A stretch of 64,000 nt of DNA from Pseudoalteromonas sp. XI10 (GTDB lineage: Bacteria > Pseudomonadota > Gammaproteobacteria > Enterobacterales > Alteromonadaceae), in contig NZ_LOPY01000047.1 of the NCBI RefSeq assembly GCF_001469895.1, forward strand, positions 124,001 through 188,000. The letters are read 5' to 3'. Both the position numbers and the translations under genes were made by a program. The notes below the pieces were generated by a model. It had not been told where the DNA came from. It worked only from the letters and a program-made list of their open reading frames with translations, and ran no database searches. This document shows positions 54,516 to 63,273 of the stretch, piece by piece (within the stretch, counting starts at the first letter, position 1; the number at the start of each line of letters is the position of its first letter).

Positions 54516-54626
54516 GTCATCCTCCTTGTTATTCATAATTAATAACTGTACTTCCCTTGCTCTATCTGATCAACTAGGATGGTAATCTCGTAATGACATT
54601 CATTAAAGCACAATTTAGGAGTTTCA

Positions 54627-55466
54627 ATGAGTAATACCGACAGTTATACGCCACCTAAAGTGTGGCAATGGGATGCAGAAAACGGTGGTGAATGGGCGAA
54701 GACGAATCGTCCGGTCTCAGGTGCAACCCACGAGCAAGACTTGCCCGTTGGTAAACATAACCTACAACTCTACTCGCTTGCGACACCAAACGGCCAAAAA
54801 GTCACTATCATGCTCGAAGAGCTATTAGAGCTTGGTATTGATGAAGCCGACTACGATGCATTTTTAATTAAAATTGGCGATGGTGACCAATTCTCTTCAG
54901 GGTTTGTAAGTGTTAACCCTAATTCAAAAATCCCAGCCTTAATGGATCACAGTACAACGCCCGTTACTCGCGTGTTTGAGTCAGGTGCAATTTTACAATA
55001 CCTGGCAGAAAAGTTTGATGCGCTGATCCCAAGCGATCACGCCAGTAAATCAGAATGTCGTAATTGGCTATTTTGGCAAATGGGCTCGGCCCCATACTTA
55101 GGCGGAGGCTTCGGTCACTTTTATAGTTATGCCCCTTTCAAAATGCAGTACCCAATTGATCGCTTCACTATGGAAGTAAAACGCCAGTTAGACGTATTAA
55201 ACCGCCATTTAAGCGACCATGACTACATGGCTGGTAGCGAATATTCAATTGCCGATATCGCTATTTGGCCTTGGTATGGCAGCTTGGTACTTGGCAATTT
55301 ATATGATGCGGCAGAGTTTTTAGATGTTGAGTCATATAGTCATGTGATGCGCTGGGCAAAACAAATTGAGCGCCGCCCTGCTGTAAAACGAGGTCGCAGA
55401 GTAAACAAAACATGGGGTGATGAAGCTGAGCAGTTAGCAGAGCGCCACTCTAAGGAAGATTTTTAA
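54627..55466 (+). CDS. yghU: YghU, glutathione-dependent disulfide-bond oxidoreductase (GST family)
   Basis: Seen: 279 aa, nearly colinear with E. coli YghU (288). Shared stretches include NRPVSGATHEQDLPVGKH, NGQKVTIMLEELLELG, IGDGDQFSSGFVSVNPNSKIPAL and GGGFGHFYSYAP. Known: binds two glutathiones and reduces disulfides and organic hydroperoxides. AGGAG precedes the ATG. It is not the maleylacetoacetate isomerase missing from the hppD/fahA module. Confidence 0.94.
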   Translation: MSNTDSYTPPKVWQWDAENGGEWAKTNRPVSGATHEQDLPVGKHNLQLYSLATPNGQKVTIMLEELLELGIDEADYDAFLIKIGDGDQFSSGFVSVNPNSKIPALMDHSTTPVTRVFESGAILQYLAEKFDALIPSDHASKSECRNWLFWQMGSAPYLGGGFGHFYSYAPFKMQYPIDRFTMEVKRQLDVLNRHLSDHDYMAGSEYSIADIAIWPWYGSLVLGNLYDAAEFLDVESYSHVMRWAKQIERRPAVKRGRRVNKTWGDEAEQLAERHSKEDF

Positions 55467-55486
55467 GGGCTTAAATGCCCTTTTTC
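55465..55486 (+). terminator. Terminator after yghU
   Basis: AAGGGC / GCCCTT with a TTAAAT loop and five T, starting at the yghU stop codon (TAA). It overlaps an ATG (55475) that therefore is not a credible start for the next gene. Confidence 0.8.
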
Positions 55487-55501
55487 ATAAAAATAAAAAG
55501 T

Positions 55502-56800
55502 ATGCAAAAGCTCAGTAAAGAAGATATCTACCAACGCCTCAGTAACACCGAGGATGCTCGTGCCTGCAAAGCAATTGATGAAGCTGCTTGTAAAGTAGTG
55601 CCCGGCAATTTTCTTACCTTATTAGTAAGCCAACTATTTAGTAAGTTTGCCGATGCCCTGTTAAACCCTAAAGTGACCCTGCCTTGGCTTTTACAGAGCA
55701 TTAATGTACCAAGTAGTTTTATTGCTTGGCTTGTGCCTATTCGTGAGTCAGGCTCAATGTTGCCACAACTAGCCATCGCCAGTGCTATTCGTAGGCTGCC
55801 TGTTAGAAAGTGGGTTTGGGTGATTGGCGCCATAGTGCAAGCCTTGTGTATTGTTGGCATGCTTATATGTGCTTTAACACTCCAAGGTGCAACGGCAGGT
55901 TTTGCTATCATCGCTATTTTGATTATCTTTAGCCTTGCTCGTGGCTTTAATTCCATTGCTGCAAAAGATGTATTAGGCAAGGTCATACCTAAACAACAAC
56001 GAGGCAGCATTAGCGGCCTTGCTGCTAGTTTTGCCGGATTTGCAACGCTCACTTTTGGTCTTGGTTTATGGTATCTACAAAGCCTTGGCTATGAAAATGG
56101 GGTGTATGTAGCTTTAATGCTGGCCGCTTTAATGTGGCTGTTTGCAGCGCTCAGTTATAGCCGCATTCAAGAATACAAGGGCGCAACCGAGGGCGCTGAA
56201 AACGGCTTTTTACATGCTTTATCAAAATTAAAACTGCTTTACCAGGATAAGCAATTTGCTCACTTTATTATCACTCGTGCGTTGTTGCTATGTTCTGCTT
56301 TGAGCGCCCCGTTTTATATCGTTCTTGCTAGTGAACAGGCTTTCGACTTTTCACTACTTGCTACATTTATGGCCCTTTCGGGGCTTGCCAGCTTAGTCTC
56401 TGCGCCAATTTGGGGGCGATTAAGTGATTTATCGAGCCGCAAAGTATTAGTATTCGCAGCAATGCTAGTCACCCTCAACGGGTTTGCCGTTTATTTAGTT
56501 GCTTACCTGAGCCCACAAACACTCAATGAATTTTGGCTATTACCGCTATGTTATTTTTTACTCACCGTAGCTCATCAAGGGGTTCGGCTTGGTCGTAAAA
56601 CCTACCTTGTTGATATGGCTGAAGGAAACAAGCGCACAGACTATGTCTCTGTTAGTAATACGGTGATCGGAGTTATATTATTACTGCTAGGTAGCGTCGG
56701 CTTACTAAATACCTACTTAACGACTGCTGAGTTAATTTTTTTCTACAGTATCTTAGGCTTACTTGGTGCAATTAGTGCGTGGTTTTTACCCGATGCCTAG
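55502..56800 (+). CDS. Major facilitator superfamily transporter
   Basis: Seen: 432 aa with 12 membrane helices and a cytosolic N-terminal tail of about 35 residues. Start at 55502 is chosen because an earlier in-frame ATG lies in the yghU terminator. Segments such as VIPKQQRGSISGLAASFAGF and GRLSDLSSRKVLVFAA are MFS loop motifs. The subfamily was not recognised, so no substrate is proposed. Followed by a weak hairpin near 56817-56832. Confidence 0.8.
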   Translation: MQKLSKEDIYQRLSNTEDARACKAIDEAACKVVPGNFLTLLVSQLFSKFADALLNPKVTLPWLLQSINVPSSFIAWLVPIRESGSMLPQLAIASAIRRLPVRKWVWVIGAIVQALCIVGMLICALTLQGATAGFAIIAILIIFSLARGFNSIAAKDVLGKVIPKQQRGSISGLAASFAGFATLTFGLGLWYLQSLGYENGVYVALMLAALMWLFAALSYSRIQEYKGATEGAENGFLHALSKLKLLYQDKQFAHFIITRALLLCSALSAPFYIVLASEQAFDFSLLATFMALSGLASLVSAPIWGRLSDLSSRKVLVFAAMLVTLNGFAVYLVAYLSPQTLNEFWLLPLCYFLLTVAHQGVRLGRKTYLVDMAEGNKRTDYVSVSNTVIGVILLLLGSVGLLNTYLTTAELIFFYSILGLLGAISAWFLPDA

Positions 56801-56810
56801 ACCCTACAGT

Positions 56811-56840
56811 AAAAAAAGCGCATAATCGCGCTGATTTTAT
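56811..56840 (+). terminator. Weak terminator after the MFS gene
   Basis: Seven A, AGCGC / GCGCT stem with six-base loop, then GATTTTAT. Short stem. Confidence 0.5.
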
Positions 56841-56858
56841 TTCCAAAAAGGACTTACT

Positions 56859-57245
56859 ATGAAAAAGGCAGCTCTTGCACTTCTTACGCTACTTACACTT
56901 TCTGCTTGTAGCACCAGTGTGCCTATTCGTAACTTTGACGCAAACCCTGTACCGCAAATGGCGTCTGGCCAACATGACCTTGAAAGTATCAAAACCAATA
57001 TTTTAAAAGCATGTATGAAACTAGGCTGGACGTGTCGTTCAAATGCCGAGGGTCAAATCTTAGGTAAACTTGATATTCGTAAACACCAATTACGTGTTGA
57101 TATTACGTTTAACGAGCAAGAATATTCTATTGATTACAAAGATTCGATAAACCTTGATTACAATGGCAAAAAAATCCACCGCCAATATATCAATTGGGTT
57201 ACCAACTTAATGCGCAATATTGATGCTGAATTAGCTTATAAATAA
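56859..57245 (+). CDS. Small lipoprotein of unknown function
   Basis: Seen: 128 aa with lipobox LSAC (Cys17) and AAGGA eight bases before ATG. The mature part has two cysteines (KACMKLGWTC) and a beta-rich C-terminal half ending in a YINWVTNLMRNIDAEL helix. Family not recognised. Lipid-anchored in the inner or outer membrane; the residue after Cys is Ser, favouring the outer membrane. Confidence 0.7.
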   Translation: MKKAALALLTLLTLSACSTSVPIRNFDANPVPQMASGQHDLESIKTNILKACMKLGWTCRSNAEGQILGKLDIRKHQLRVDITFNEQEYSIDYKDSINLDYNGKKIHRQYINWVTNLMRNIDAELAYK

Positions 57246-57267
57246 AATTGACGCAAAATCAGGTATT

Positions 57268-57294
57268 AAAAAAGGCGACCTAGGTCGCCTTTTT
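57268..57294 (+). terminator. Bidirectional terminator between the lipoprotein and S9 peptidase genes
   Basis: AAAAAGGCGACC / GGTCGCCTTTTT twelve-base arms meeting at a TAG core; usable on both strands. Confidence 0.9.
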
Positions 57295-57305
57295 CTTTGC
57301 TAATT

Positions 57306-59228
57306 CTAGTTTTTTAAGTTCTTATCGAAGAACTCTAAAAACGCTTTCAACGTTTTAATTCTATACGGCTGGTGCGATAAGTAATGGTCGCCATCTTCGA
57401 GCTCAATGTAAGTAACATCTTTGCCTTCGTCTTTAAGTTCATCATCCATTTCACGGCTATGATAAACAGGCACCACGTTATCATCAGAGCCATGAACCAA
57501 TAGCACCGGACGATTAATTTGCTTTGCAAAATTAACAGGCGACACTTTTTCTAGTTTATCGCCATCAGTTCCAAATTGCTTACGCACAATTTCTTTATTA
57601 GTGAAATAACGCGCTTTACTAACAATACGCTCAAGATCAGTAACGCCAGCAAAGCTTGCTGCACATTTGAATGTTTCTGGGTGTTTAACCACCGCCATTA
57701 ATGCAGCATAACCACCATAACTTGCCCCGCCAATACAGATTTTATCTTTATTTGCGATACCTTCTTCAACAAGCCAATTCGCCGCATCTTGCAAGTCATC
57801 TTGCATTTCATTACCGTAACCTTGAACTGCAGCCATCTCAAATTCATGCCCATAGCCACTCGAACCACGGAAGTTTGGTTGTAGTACTGCATAACCATTA
57901 TAAGCAAGTAACGCAGTCCAATAGTCAAAACCAGCGTAATCACGAGCCATTGGCCCGCCATGAGGGAACACAATTGTTGGTAATTTATCCCCTTCTTTGT
58001 AGCCCACAGGTAAAGTTAAATATCCTTCAATAGTTAAGCCATCACGGGCTTTATAACTAATTTGCTTTTTACCGCTGTAAACAGTTTCATCAACATCTGG
58101 AAATGCCGAGGCAAATGCAGTTAACTCGTTAGAATCTCGGTCACCCAGCATATAGGTACCAGGAATTTGCTCATCTGAAACGTAAACCACGTATTGACGC
58201 TGTTCTTTACTGGTATCAATAATATCAATATCAAACTTATCTGCCGGCAATACAGCGCGTAAGCCATTATAAAGGTTGTTTAAATCTTCATCCCAGTAAC
58301 GGATCCCCTCATCTAATTGAGAGTGCGTAAACCCTGCTACTTCACCTGTAAGAGATGAATAGAATATATGACCGTCGAAGTCATAGTTATCATCGCTGAA
58401 CACTAACTCTTTTTTCATGGTCGTTAGGTCCATTTTATAAAGCGCATCATAGCCATCTTTAAGAGCTTTGAAGTAAAGAATATTAGGGTCTTTATCAAAT
58501 CCCAAAACAGTCACTACATCAGGGCTAAATGCTTTATATTTGAATAACGTTTTACGGTTATCTCGATCTTCGTCATAAAGAATATATTCAAATTCGTCTT
58601 CATCCATTTTTAGAGCAATACGCACATTACCTTGGCGGTCTGCTGTCCAATCGATAACTTTACTACGTGAGCGCTGAATTTTTTTCTTACGAAGTGTACT
58701 TAAATCAAGTTCATATACGCCAGGGGCATTGGCAACATCAAAATCACCTTGAACTAAAATTTTATCTTTTTTATCGGGTAAAAAGCTGATTACCTGATCA
58801 CCAAATTGCGGTTGGCGTTCATCACGATTAAAGTTAGGCTTTATAGCCAGTTTCGCCTTGCCATCACCACCAATTTTATATGCATATAAACGGGTAGAGG
58901 TATATTTAGGGCCGCCAAATTGGCGTTGAATATAGCGGGCACCTAAAAGTAGTACCTCATCATTTGCCCATTCATACCAATCGAAGAAAATAGTGTGATT
59001 ATCTGAACGAATAATAGAATCAGCTTCTTTAGTTTTACGGTTATAAACCATTAAAACCAGCTCACCATTTACATTTCGAATAAACGATAAATTTTTACCA
59101 TTTGGCGAAAATTTTACTTGGCTAAAAGCGCGTAAAGAGGCGAATGATTCTACAGGGAGTTGTGTGTTTTCAGCAGCACGAGGCATTAAGCTCAGCACTG
59201 CAAAAAGAGTTAGCAGTAAGTACTTCAT
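57306..59228 (-). CDS. Exported S9-family peptidase (prolyl oligopeptidase type)
   Basis: Seen: 640 aa from the ATG at 59228, which opens a signal peptide (cut near PRA-A). An N-terminal propeller (about 25-375) with SFASLRAFSQVKFSPNGKNLSFIRNV precedes the alpha/beta-hydrolase domain. Catalytic Ser503 (GGASYGGY), Asp583 (HGSDDNVVP) and His615 (DGDHYLS) are visible. Known: acylaminoacyl- or dipeptidyl-peptidase-like cleavage of short peptides. Periplasmic location inferred. Another ATG at 59240 adds four residues. Confidence 0.92.
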   Translation of the reverse strand: MKYLLLTLFAVLSLMPRAAENTQLPVESFASLRAFSQVKFSPNGKNLSFIRNVNGELVLMVYNRKTKEADSIIRSDNHTIFFDWYEWANDEVLLLGARYIQRQFGGPKYTSTRLYAYKIGGDGKAKLAIKPNFNRDERQPQFGDQVISFLPDKKDKILVQGDFDVANAPGVYELDLSTLRKKKIQRSRSKVIDWTADRQGNVRIALKMDEDEFEYILYDEDRDNRKTLFKYKAFSPDVVTVLGFDKDPNILYFKALKDGYDALYKMDLTTMKKELVFSDDNYDFDGHIFYSSLTGEVAGFTHSQLDEGIRYWDEDLNNLYNGLRAVLPADKFDIDIIDTSKEQRQYVVYVSDEQIPGTYMLGDRDSNELTAFASAFPDVDETVYSGKKQISYKARDGLTIEGYLTLPVGYKEGDKLPTIVFPHGGPMARDYAGFDYWTALLAYNGYAVLQPNFRGSSGYGHEFEMAAVQGYGNEMQDDLQDAANWLVEEGIANKDKICIGGASYGGYAALMAVVKHPETFKCAASFAGVTDLERIVSKARYFTNKEIVRKQFGTDGDKLEKVSPVNFAKQINRPVLLVHGSDDNVVPVYHSREMDDELKDEGKDVTYIELEDGDHYLSHQPYRIKTLKAFLEFFDKNLKN

Positions 59229-59415
59229 AATAAAGTCCATTTCTTTTTTATTGTCGCGGCAATAGTAACATTAAATTACAAAAAAAGACTAATTCAAAAA
59301 ATTAGACACCCCTTCCATTCGTTTAAAACGAACGTAATGCTCGATTAATAGCATTATTAATTTATTTTTTGCTAATTATAATAGCCGCACAACTTCAGTT
59401 TTCTTAGGTGACATG

Positions 59416-60015
59416 ATGAAAAAAGTACTTGTGTTAAATTCATCTTTAAATGGTGAACAAGGTAATTCAACCAAGCTTAGCCAACTATTTGTTGAGCAGC
59501 TTGCTAACAACCAACAAATTTCAGTAACAACTCGCGATTTAAGCGACAATGCGATTGCTCACTTAACGCAGACAGAAATGGCTGCTTGGATGACTGATGC
59601 AAACGAACGTAGCGATGAGCAAAAGCTACTTGCTGCAATTTCTGACGATTTAATTGCTGAACTTAACGATAACGAGCTGATTGTTATTGGTATGCCAATG
59701 TATAACTTTGGTATTCCATCAACATTCAAAGCTTGGATTGATCGTATTGCTCGTGCTGGTATTACATTTAAATACACAGAGCAAGGCGCTGTAGGTTTAA
59801 TTAAAGACAAAAAAGTAGTGGTACTTGCTGCCCGTGGTGGTGTATATCAAGGCACCGACATGGATACACAAACTAAATACTTAAATGATGTACTTGGTTT
59901 TGTGGGTATGACTGATGTTAACTTTATTTACGCTGAAGGCCTTGCGATGCCAGGTGCAGAGCAAAGCTTAGAAGCAGCACAAAACGAAATAAAGGCTTTC
60001 ACCGCGTCACTTTAA
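59416..60015 (+). CDS. azoR: FMN-dependent NADH-azoreductase
   Basis: Seen: 199 aa flavodoxin-like fold. VLNSSLNGEQGNSTKL binds the FMN phosphate, and PMYNFGIPSTFKAWIDRIARAG and ARGGVYQG are AzoR hallmarks. AGGTG is five bases before the ATG at 59416; the ATG at 59413 is too close. Known: two-electron reduction of quinones and azo compounds; protects from thiol and quinone stress. Monocistronic. Confidence 0.93.
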   Translation: MKKVLVLNSSLNGEQGNSTKLSQLFVEQLANNQQISVTTRDLSDNAIAHLTQTEMAAWMTDANERSDEQKLLAAISDDLIAELNDNELIVIGMPMYNFGIPSTFKAWIDRIARAGITFKYTEQGAVGLIKDKKVVVLAARGGVYQGTDMDTQTKYLNDVLGFVGMTDVNFIYAEGLAMPGAEQSLEAAQNEIKAFTASL

Positions 60016-60039
60016 TATGTGATTAATAAAGCTAGATAT

Positions 60040-60066
60040 AAAAAAGCGGTCATCATGACCGCTTTG
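60040..60066. terminator. Bidirectional terminator between azoR and the proline-rich gene
   Basis: AAAGCGGTCAT / ATGACCGCTTT stem; the T run is longer on the minus strand (TTTTTTATA), so it best serves the leftward gene pair. Confidence 0.8.
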
Positions 60067-60070
60067 TGAT

Positions 60071-60538
60071 TTACGCTGTGACCGATAACAGCGAATCACC
60101 TTCAGATAAACCAAACTTTTCTTGCACAGAGGCTAGAATCGCTTCTTTATCTTCTTCTCCCAGTTGATCAGAATATTGCGCTAACAACTCATCTAAATAA
60201 CTGACAACTTCTTCGCTATCAACCTGCTCAAGTGAATTACCACTTGGCGGCGGTGGTGGCGGACCAGGCGGACGCTCACCTTCAGGACGACCTAATTCAC
60301 CGACTTCAGCGGCATCAAAGCCAGCTTCAGCCATAATTGCTTCCATTTCTTGACCCGGTTGAATACCCGCATCCATAAATGTTTGCATAATAGATTGTGC
60401 ATCTTCTGCGGTTAAGTTTTCAGGATCAAATTGAGCTAAGGTTTTATTCATTAACTCTGTTTGTTCACTGGTCAACGGCTCTGCTTGAGGTCGTTGCATG
60501 GGCTGAAAATTCGCACCCGATGAAACACTGTTGATCAT
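60071..60538 (-). CDS. Acidic protein with polyproline linker, unknown function
   Basis: Seen: 155 aa without signal peptide. Two helical acidic parts flank a PPGPPPPPP run near residues 90-98. The N-terminal part has LTAEDAQSIMQTFMDAGIQPG and the C-terminal part LDELLAQYSDQLGEEDKEAILASVQEKFGL; the two resemble each other loosely, perhaps helix-turn-helix binding units. The ATG overlaps the stop of the EF-hand gene (ATGA), so the pair is translationally coupled. Family not recognised. Confidence 0.65.
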   Translation of the reverse strand: MINSVSSGANFQPMQRPQAEPLTSEQTELMNKTLAQFDPENLTAEDAQSIMQTFMDAGIQPGQEMEAIMAEAGFDAAEVGELGRPEGERPPGPPPPPPSGNSLEQVDSEEVVSYLDELLAQYSDQLGEEDKEAILASVQEKFGLSEGDSLLSVTA

Positions 60539-60822
60539 CGTTGATTTTCCTTACGTTTTGGTGGTTTATGGTTGTTGAACTCGTCTTCAGTTACTTCACC
60601 ATTTTGATCAGCATCCATGTCATTAAAAATGGTTTGCAGCATATCTTCAGGCATAGGCTGTTCACTAAACTCAGTAAAATCAATCGCCCCATTGCCATCT
60701 ATATCAATCGATGCAAAGTCAGGTCGCTGGGGTGGACCGCCTTGATGGTCGCGAGCAAAACAAGCGGGCGCTGTGGCTAACAACGAAATAACTAAAACAG
60801 AAAGTGCAGATAATTGCTTCAT
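60535..60822 (-). CDS. Small exported EF-hand protein
   Basis: Seen: 95 aa with a signal peptide (MKQLSALSVLVISLLATAPACFA). Two EF-hand loops follow: DIDGNGAIDFTEF and DADQNGEVTEDEF, each with Asp/Asn at positions 1, 3, 5 and Glu at 12. AGAGG is six bases before ATG. Known: such exported EF-hand proteins bind calcium in the periplasm or outside. Coupled to the proline-rich gene downstream. Role unknown; calcium buffering or sensing in seawater is possible. Confidence 0.85.
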   Translation of the reverse strand: MKQLSALSVLVISLLATAPACFARDHQGGPPQRPDFASIDIDGNGAIDFTEFSEQPMPEDMLQTIFNDMDADQNGEVTEDEFNNHKPPKRKENQR

Positions 60823-60990
60823 AGCGAACCTCTTATGTCATTCAATTGACCGTAAGCATAATCTGAATATCATCCAAAAGTGTGTGGGCAATATGCTACA
60901 AATGTGGAAACTTTGTGGATTGCTTTAGTAATTAATCTAAGTTGTGACTTGCTACGTATAAGCACCAAAGCAATTTTCAACTCCACGTTT

Positions 60991-62487
60991 ATGGCAGGCT
61001 CAAAAAAACAAAAAGTAAATCTTGTTTGGTTTAAACGTGACCTACGACTATCTGATCATCAGCCACTTGCCAGTGCAATTGCATCAGAGCTGCCTTGCTT
61101 ACTTATTTACAACTTTGAGCCCCTATTACTCGAAGACCCCCATTACAGCTTTAGGCACTGGCGTTTTGTTGCTCAGTCACTTAAAGACATCAACCAACAG
61201 CTCGAAAAATATAACGCTGAAATCGCTATTTATAATCAAGAAATGATTACCTTGTTAGAAACCCTTAGTGAAGATTTTGATATTGCAGGGGTTTATAGTC
61301 ATGAAGAAATAGGTCTTTACAATACCTTTGAGCGAGATAAACAGGTCAAACGCTGGCTAAACAGCAAAGCAATTCCTTGGCATGAAACGCCACTTGGAGG
61401 TGTAAAACGAGCGAGGCCAAAACAGTTTGATTGGCAAACACATTGGCATGGCGTGATGAACCAACGCCTTGTAACGCCAAATTGGCAAGCCTTTAATGCA
61501 GTGCAGCCTCATAATTACCAAGCAGCAACCTGTGCTGATAATTTTCTAAAGCACGACCCGCAGTTTCAATATGGTGGCCCTCATGCAGCCAGAGCTTGCC
61601 TACAGAGCTTTGTAGAAGAGCGTGCAAAGAGCTATCAAAGTGGCATCTCGAGTCCTTCCAAAAGTAGAGATTCATGCTCTAGGCTTTCGCCTTACTTAGC
61701 CTTTGGCAACTTGAGCCTCAGACAAGTTTATCAAACTCTAAAATACTATTTAGCAAAGCAGCCTTTAAGCTGGCGTCGCTCATTATATGCTTTCGAGTCA
61801 AGGCTTCACTGGCATTGCCATTTTATGCAAAAATTCGAAACTCAATGCAGCATGGAGTTTGCACCGCAAAATGCGGGCTACAAGCACTACCCTTATCGCG
61901 ATGATGAACATGTTGCTGAGCACCTAAAGCGCTTTGAGCAAGGTCAAACAGGTATTCCCATTATTGATGCGTGTATGCGCTGCCTCAAGGCAACGGGTTA
62001 CATTAACTTTCGAATGCGCGCTATGTTAGTCAGCTTTATGACTCATCATATGAACATTCATTGGCAATCCGTCAGCTTTATTTTATCGCGTTATTTTTTA
62101 GATTTTGAGCCTGGTATTCACTACCCACAAATCCAAATGCAAGCATCGGTCACAGGAACCAACACGATTCGTTTGTATAACCCAATAAAGCAATCTGAAG
62201 ATAAAGACCCAGATGGCATATTTATTAAAACATGGTGCCCTGAGCTTAAAAACTTACCCATAGAAGATCTCCACCAGCCATGGCAACAGCCGCCAATGGA
62301 GGCCTTATTTAATAACTTTAAACTCGGCGAAGACTACCCTGAGCCTATGGTAGATATTGAACATGCAGCCAAACAAGCACGTGAGCGATTATGGTCATTT
62401 CGAGAACGTGATGATGTAAAGCGTGGCACAAAAGCCGTACTGCATAAGCATGTTACAAGCCTTAAAAGACAACGCCATGGCTCATAA
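60991..62487 (+). CDS. Cryptochrome/photolyase-family protein
   Basis: Seen: 498 aa from the ATG at 60991; an upstream GTG-open extension (60880) is not photolyase-like. N-terminal alpha/beta domain [18 protein letters not shown]-terminal FAD domain with [18 protein letters not shown] and [24 protein letters not shown]. Known: flavin enzymes that repair UV dimers with blue light, or act as light sensors. The [10 protein letters not shown] variant fits bacterial cryptochrome-like groups rather than the E. coli PhrB GWMHNRxRM pattern, so repair activity is uncertain. A DUF2256 gene overlaps its end. Confidence 0.92.
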   Translation: MAGSKKQKVNLVWFKRDLRLSDHQPLASAIASELPCLLIYNFEPLLLEDPHYSFRHWRFVAQSLKDINQQLEKYNAEIAIYNQEMITLLETLSEDFDIAGVYSHEEIGLYNTFERDKQVKRWLNSKAIPWHETPLGGVKRARPKQFDWQTHWHGVMNQRLVTPNWQAFNAVQPHNYQAATCADNFLKHDPQFQYGGPHAARACLQSFVEERAKSYQSGISSPSKSRDSCSRLSPYLAFGNLSLRQVYQTLKYYLAKQPLSWRRSLYAFESRLHWHCHFMQKFETQCSMEFAPQNAGYKHYPYRDDEHVAEHLKRFEQGQTGIPIIDACMRCLKATGYINFRMRAMLVSFMTHHMNIHWQSVSFILSRYFLDFEPGIHYPQIQMQASVTGTNTIRLYNPIKQSEDKDPDGIFIKTWCPELKNLPIEDLHQPWQQPPMEALFNNFKLGEDYPEPMVDIEHAAKQARERLWSFRERDDVKRGTKAVLHKHVTSLKRQRHGS

Positions 62488-62629
62488 AAAGCTTAATTTA
62501 CCCAGCAAAACCTGCCCCGTCTGCGACAGGCCATTTATGTGGCGTAAAAAATGGCAACGTGACTGGGAGCATGTAAAGTACTGCTCAGAGCGTTGCAAGC
62601 GTGAAGCAAAAAGAAATATTGGCGTTTAA
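62477..62629 (+). CDS. DUF2256 zinc-ribbon protein
   Basis: Seen: 50 aa, starting inside the last codons of the photolyase gene (11-base overlap). C13-x2-C16 and C36-x3-C40 form a probable zinc site around [19 protein letters not shown], the DUF2256 pattern. Known: DUF2256 genes are often next to cryptochrome/photolyase genes; function unknown. Translational coupling supports a shared role. Confidence 0.88.
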   Translation: MAHKKLNLPSKTCPVCDRPFMWRKKWQRDWEHVKYCSERCKREAKRNIGV

Positions 62630-62718
62630 GTTGCACTTATATCGTTAACTCACAGTTTTCGGCACAAAACCCTGAAAGCCTTTCACGGTTGTCGAAAAAA
62701 TTTACAAAGGAGATGACG

Positions 62719-63147
62719 ATGACGATTAAAAAATCTGCACATACGAGTTGGTCTGGTGATATTAAATCTGGCAAAGGCTATATTTCTAGTCAAAGTGGCG
62801 CGCTTGAGAAACAGCCATTTGGCTTTAACACTCGCTTTGAAGATAAGTCAGGCACTAACCCTGAAGAGCTGGTTGCAGCGGCACACAGTAGCTGTTTTAG
62901 CATGGCGCTATCGCTTGCACTAACTGAAGCAGGCTTTGTCGCTGACGACATAACGACCAAAGCAACAGTGAGTCTTGATGAAGTTGATGACGGCTTCGAA
63001 GTGAGCCACATTGCACTTGATGTTAGTGCTAAGATAAAAGAAATTTCGAGCGAAAAGTTTGAGCAACTTTGTGAGCAAACCAAGCAAGGCTGCCCTATTT
63101 CTAAACTGATGAATGCCGAAATATCACTCACCACAACGCTTAATTAA
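62719..63147 (+). CDS. osmC: OsmC-family hydroperoxide peroxidase
   Basis: Seen: 142 aa, nearly the E. coli OsmC length (143). Cys59 (AAHSSCFSMALS) and Cys125 (GCPISKL) match the E. coli catalytic pair at the same numbers. Start choice: AAAGGAG lies six bases before the ATG at 62719; further ATGs upstream are worse. Known: thiol peroxidase reducing organic hydroperoxides, often induced by osmotic and stationary stress. Confidence 0.95.
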   Translation: MTIKKSAHTSWSGDIKSGKGYISSQSGALEKQPFGFNTRFEDKSGTNPEELVAAAHSSCFSMALSLALTEAGFVADDITTKATVSLDEVDDGFEVSHIALDVSAKIKEISSEKFEQLCEQTKQGCPISKLMNAEISLTTTLN

Positions 63148-63154
63148 TCTCTGT

Positions 63155-63178
63155 AGGCCAAGCACTGCTTGGCCTTTT
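63155..63178 (+). terminator. Terminator after osmC
   Basis: AGGCCAAGC / GCTTGGCCT nine-base stem with ACT loop and four T. Confidence 0.85.
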
Positions 63179-63273
63179 CACAAACTAACAGACCCACAAC
63201 ACTTTATTACAATGTAAATACCTACTTGTTGTATTATCTTGATGAAGCAAAACCAAATACAACAAGGATATGT

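Noticed and set aside
54627..55466. GST-family gene as the missing maleylacetoacetate isomerase
   Set aside because: The sequence is nearly colinear with YghU and lacks the MaiA/zeta-GST layout; it is also far from fahA.
55475..55501. ATG at 55475 as MFS start
   Set aside because: It lies inside the yghU terminator hairpin and has no ribosome-binding site.
60880..60990. Upstream extension of the photolyase frame
   Set aside because: The 37 extra codons show no photolyase similarity and overlap the promoter region.
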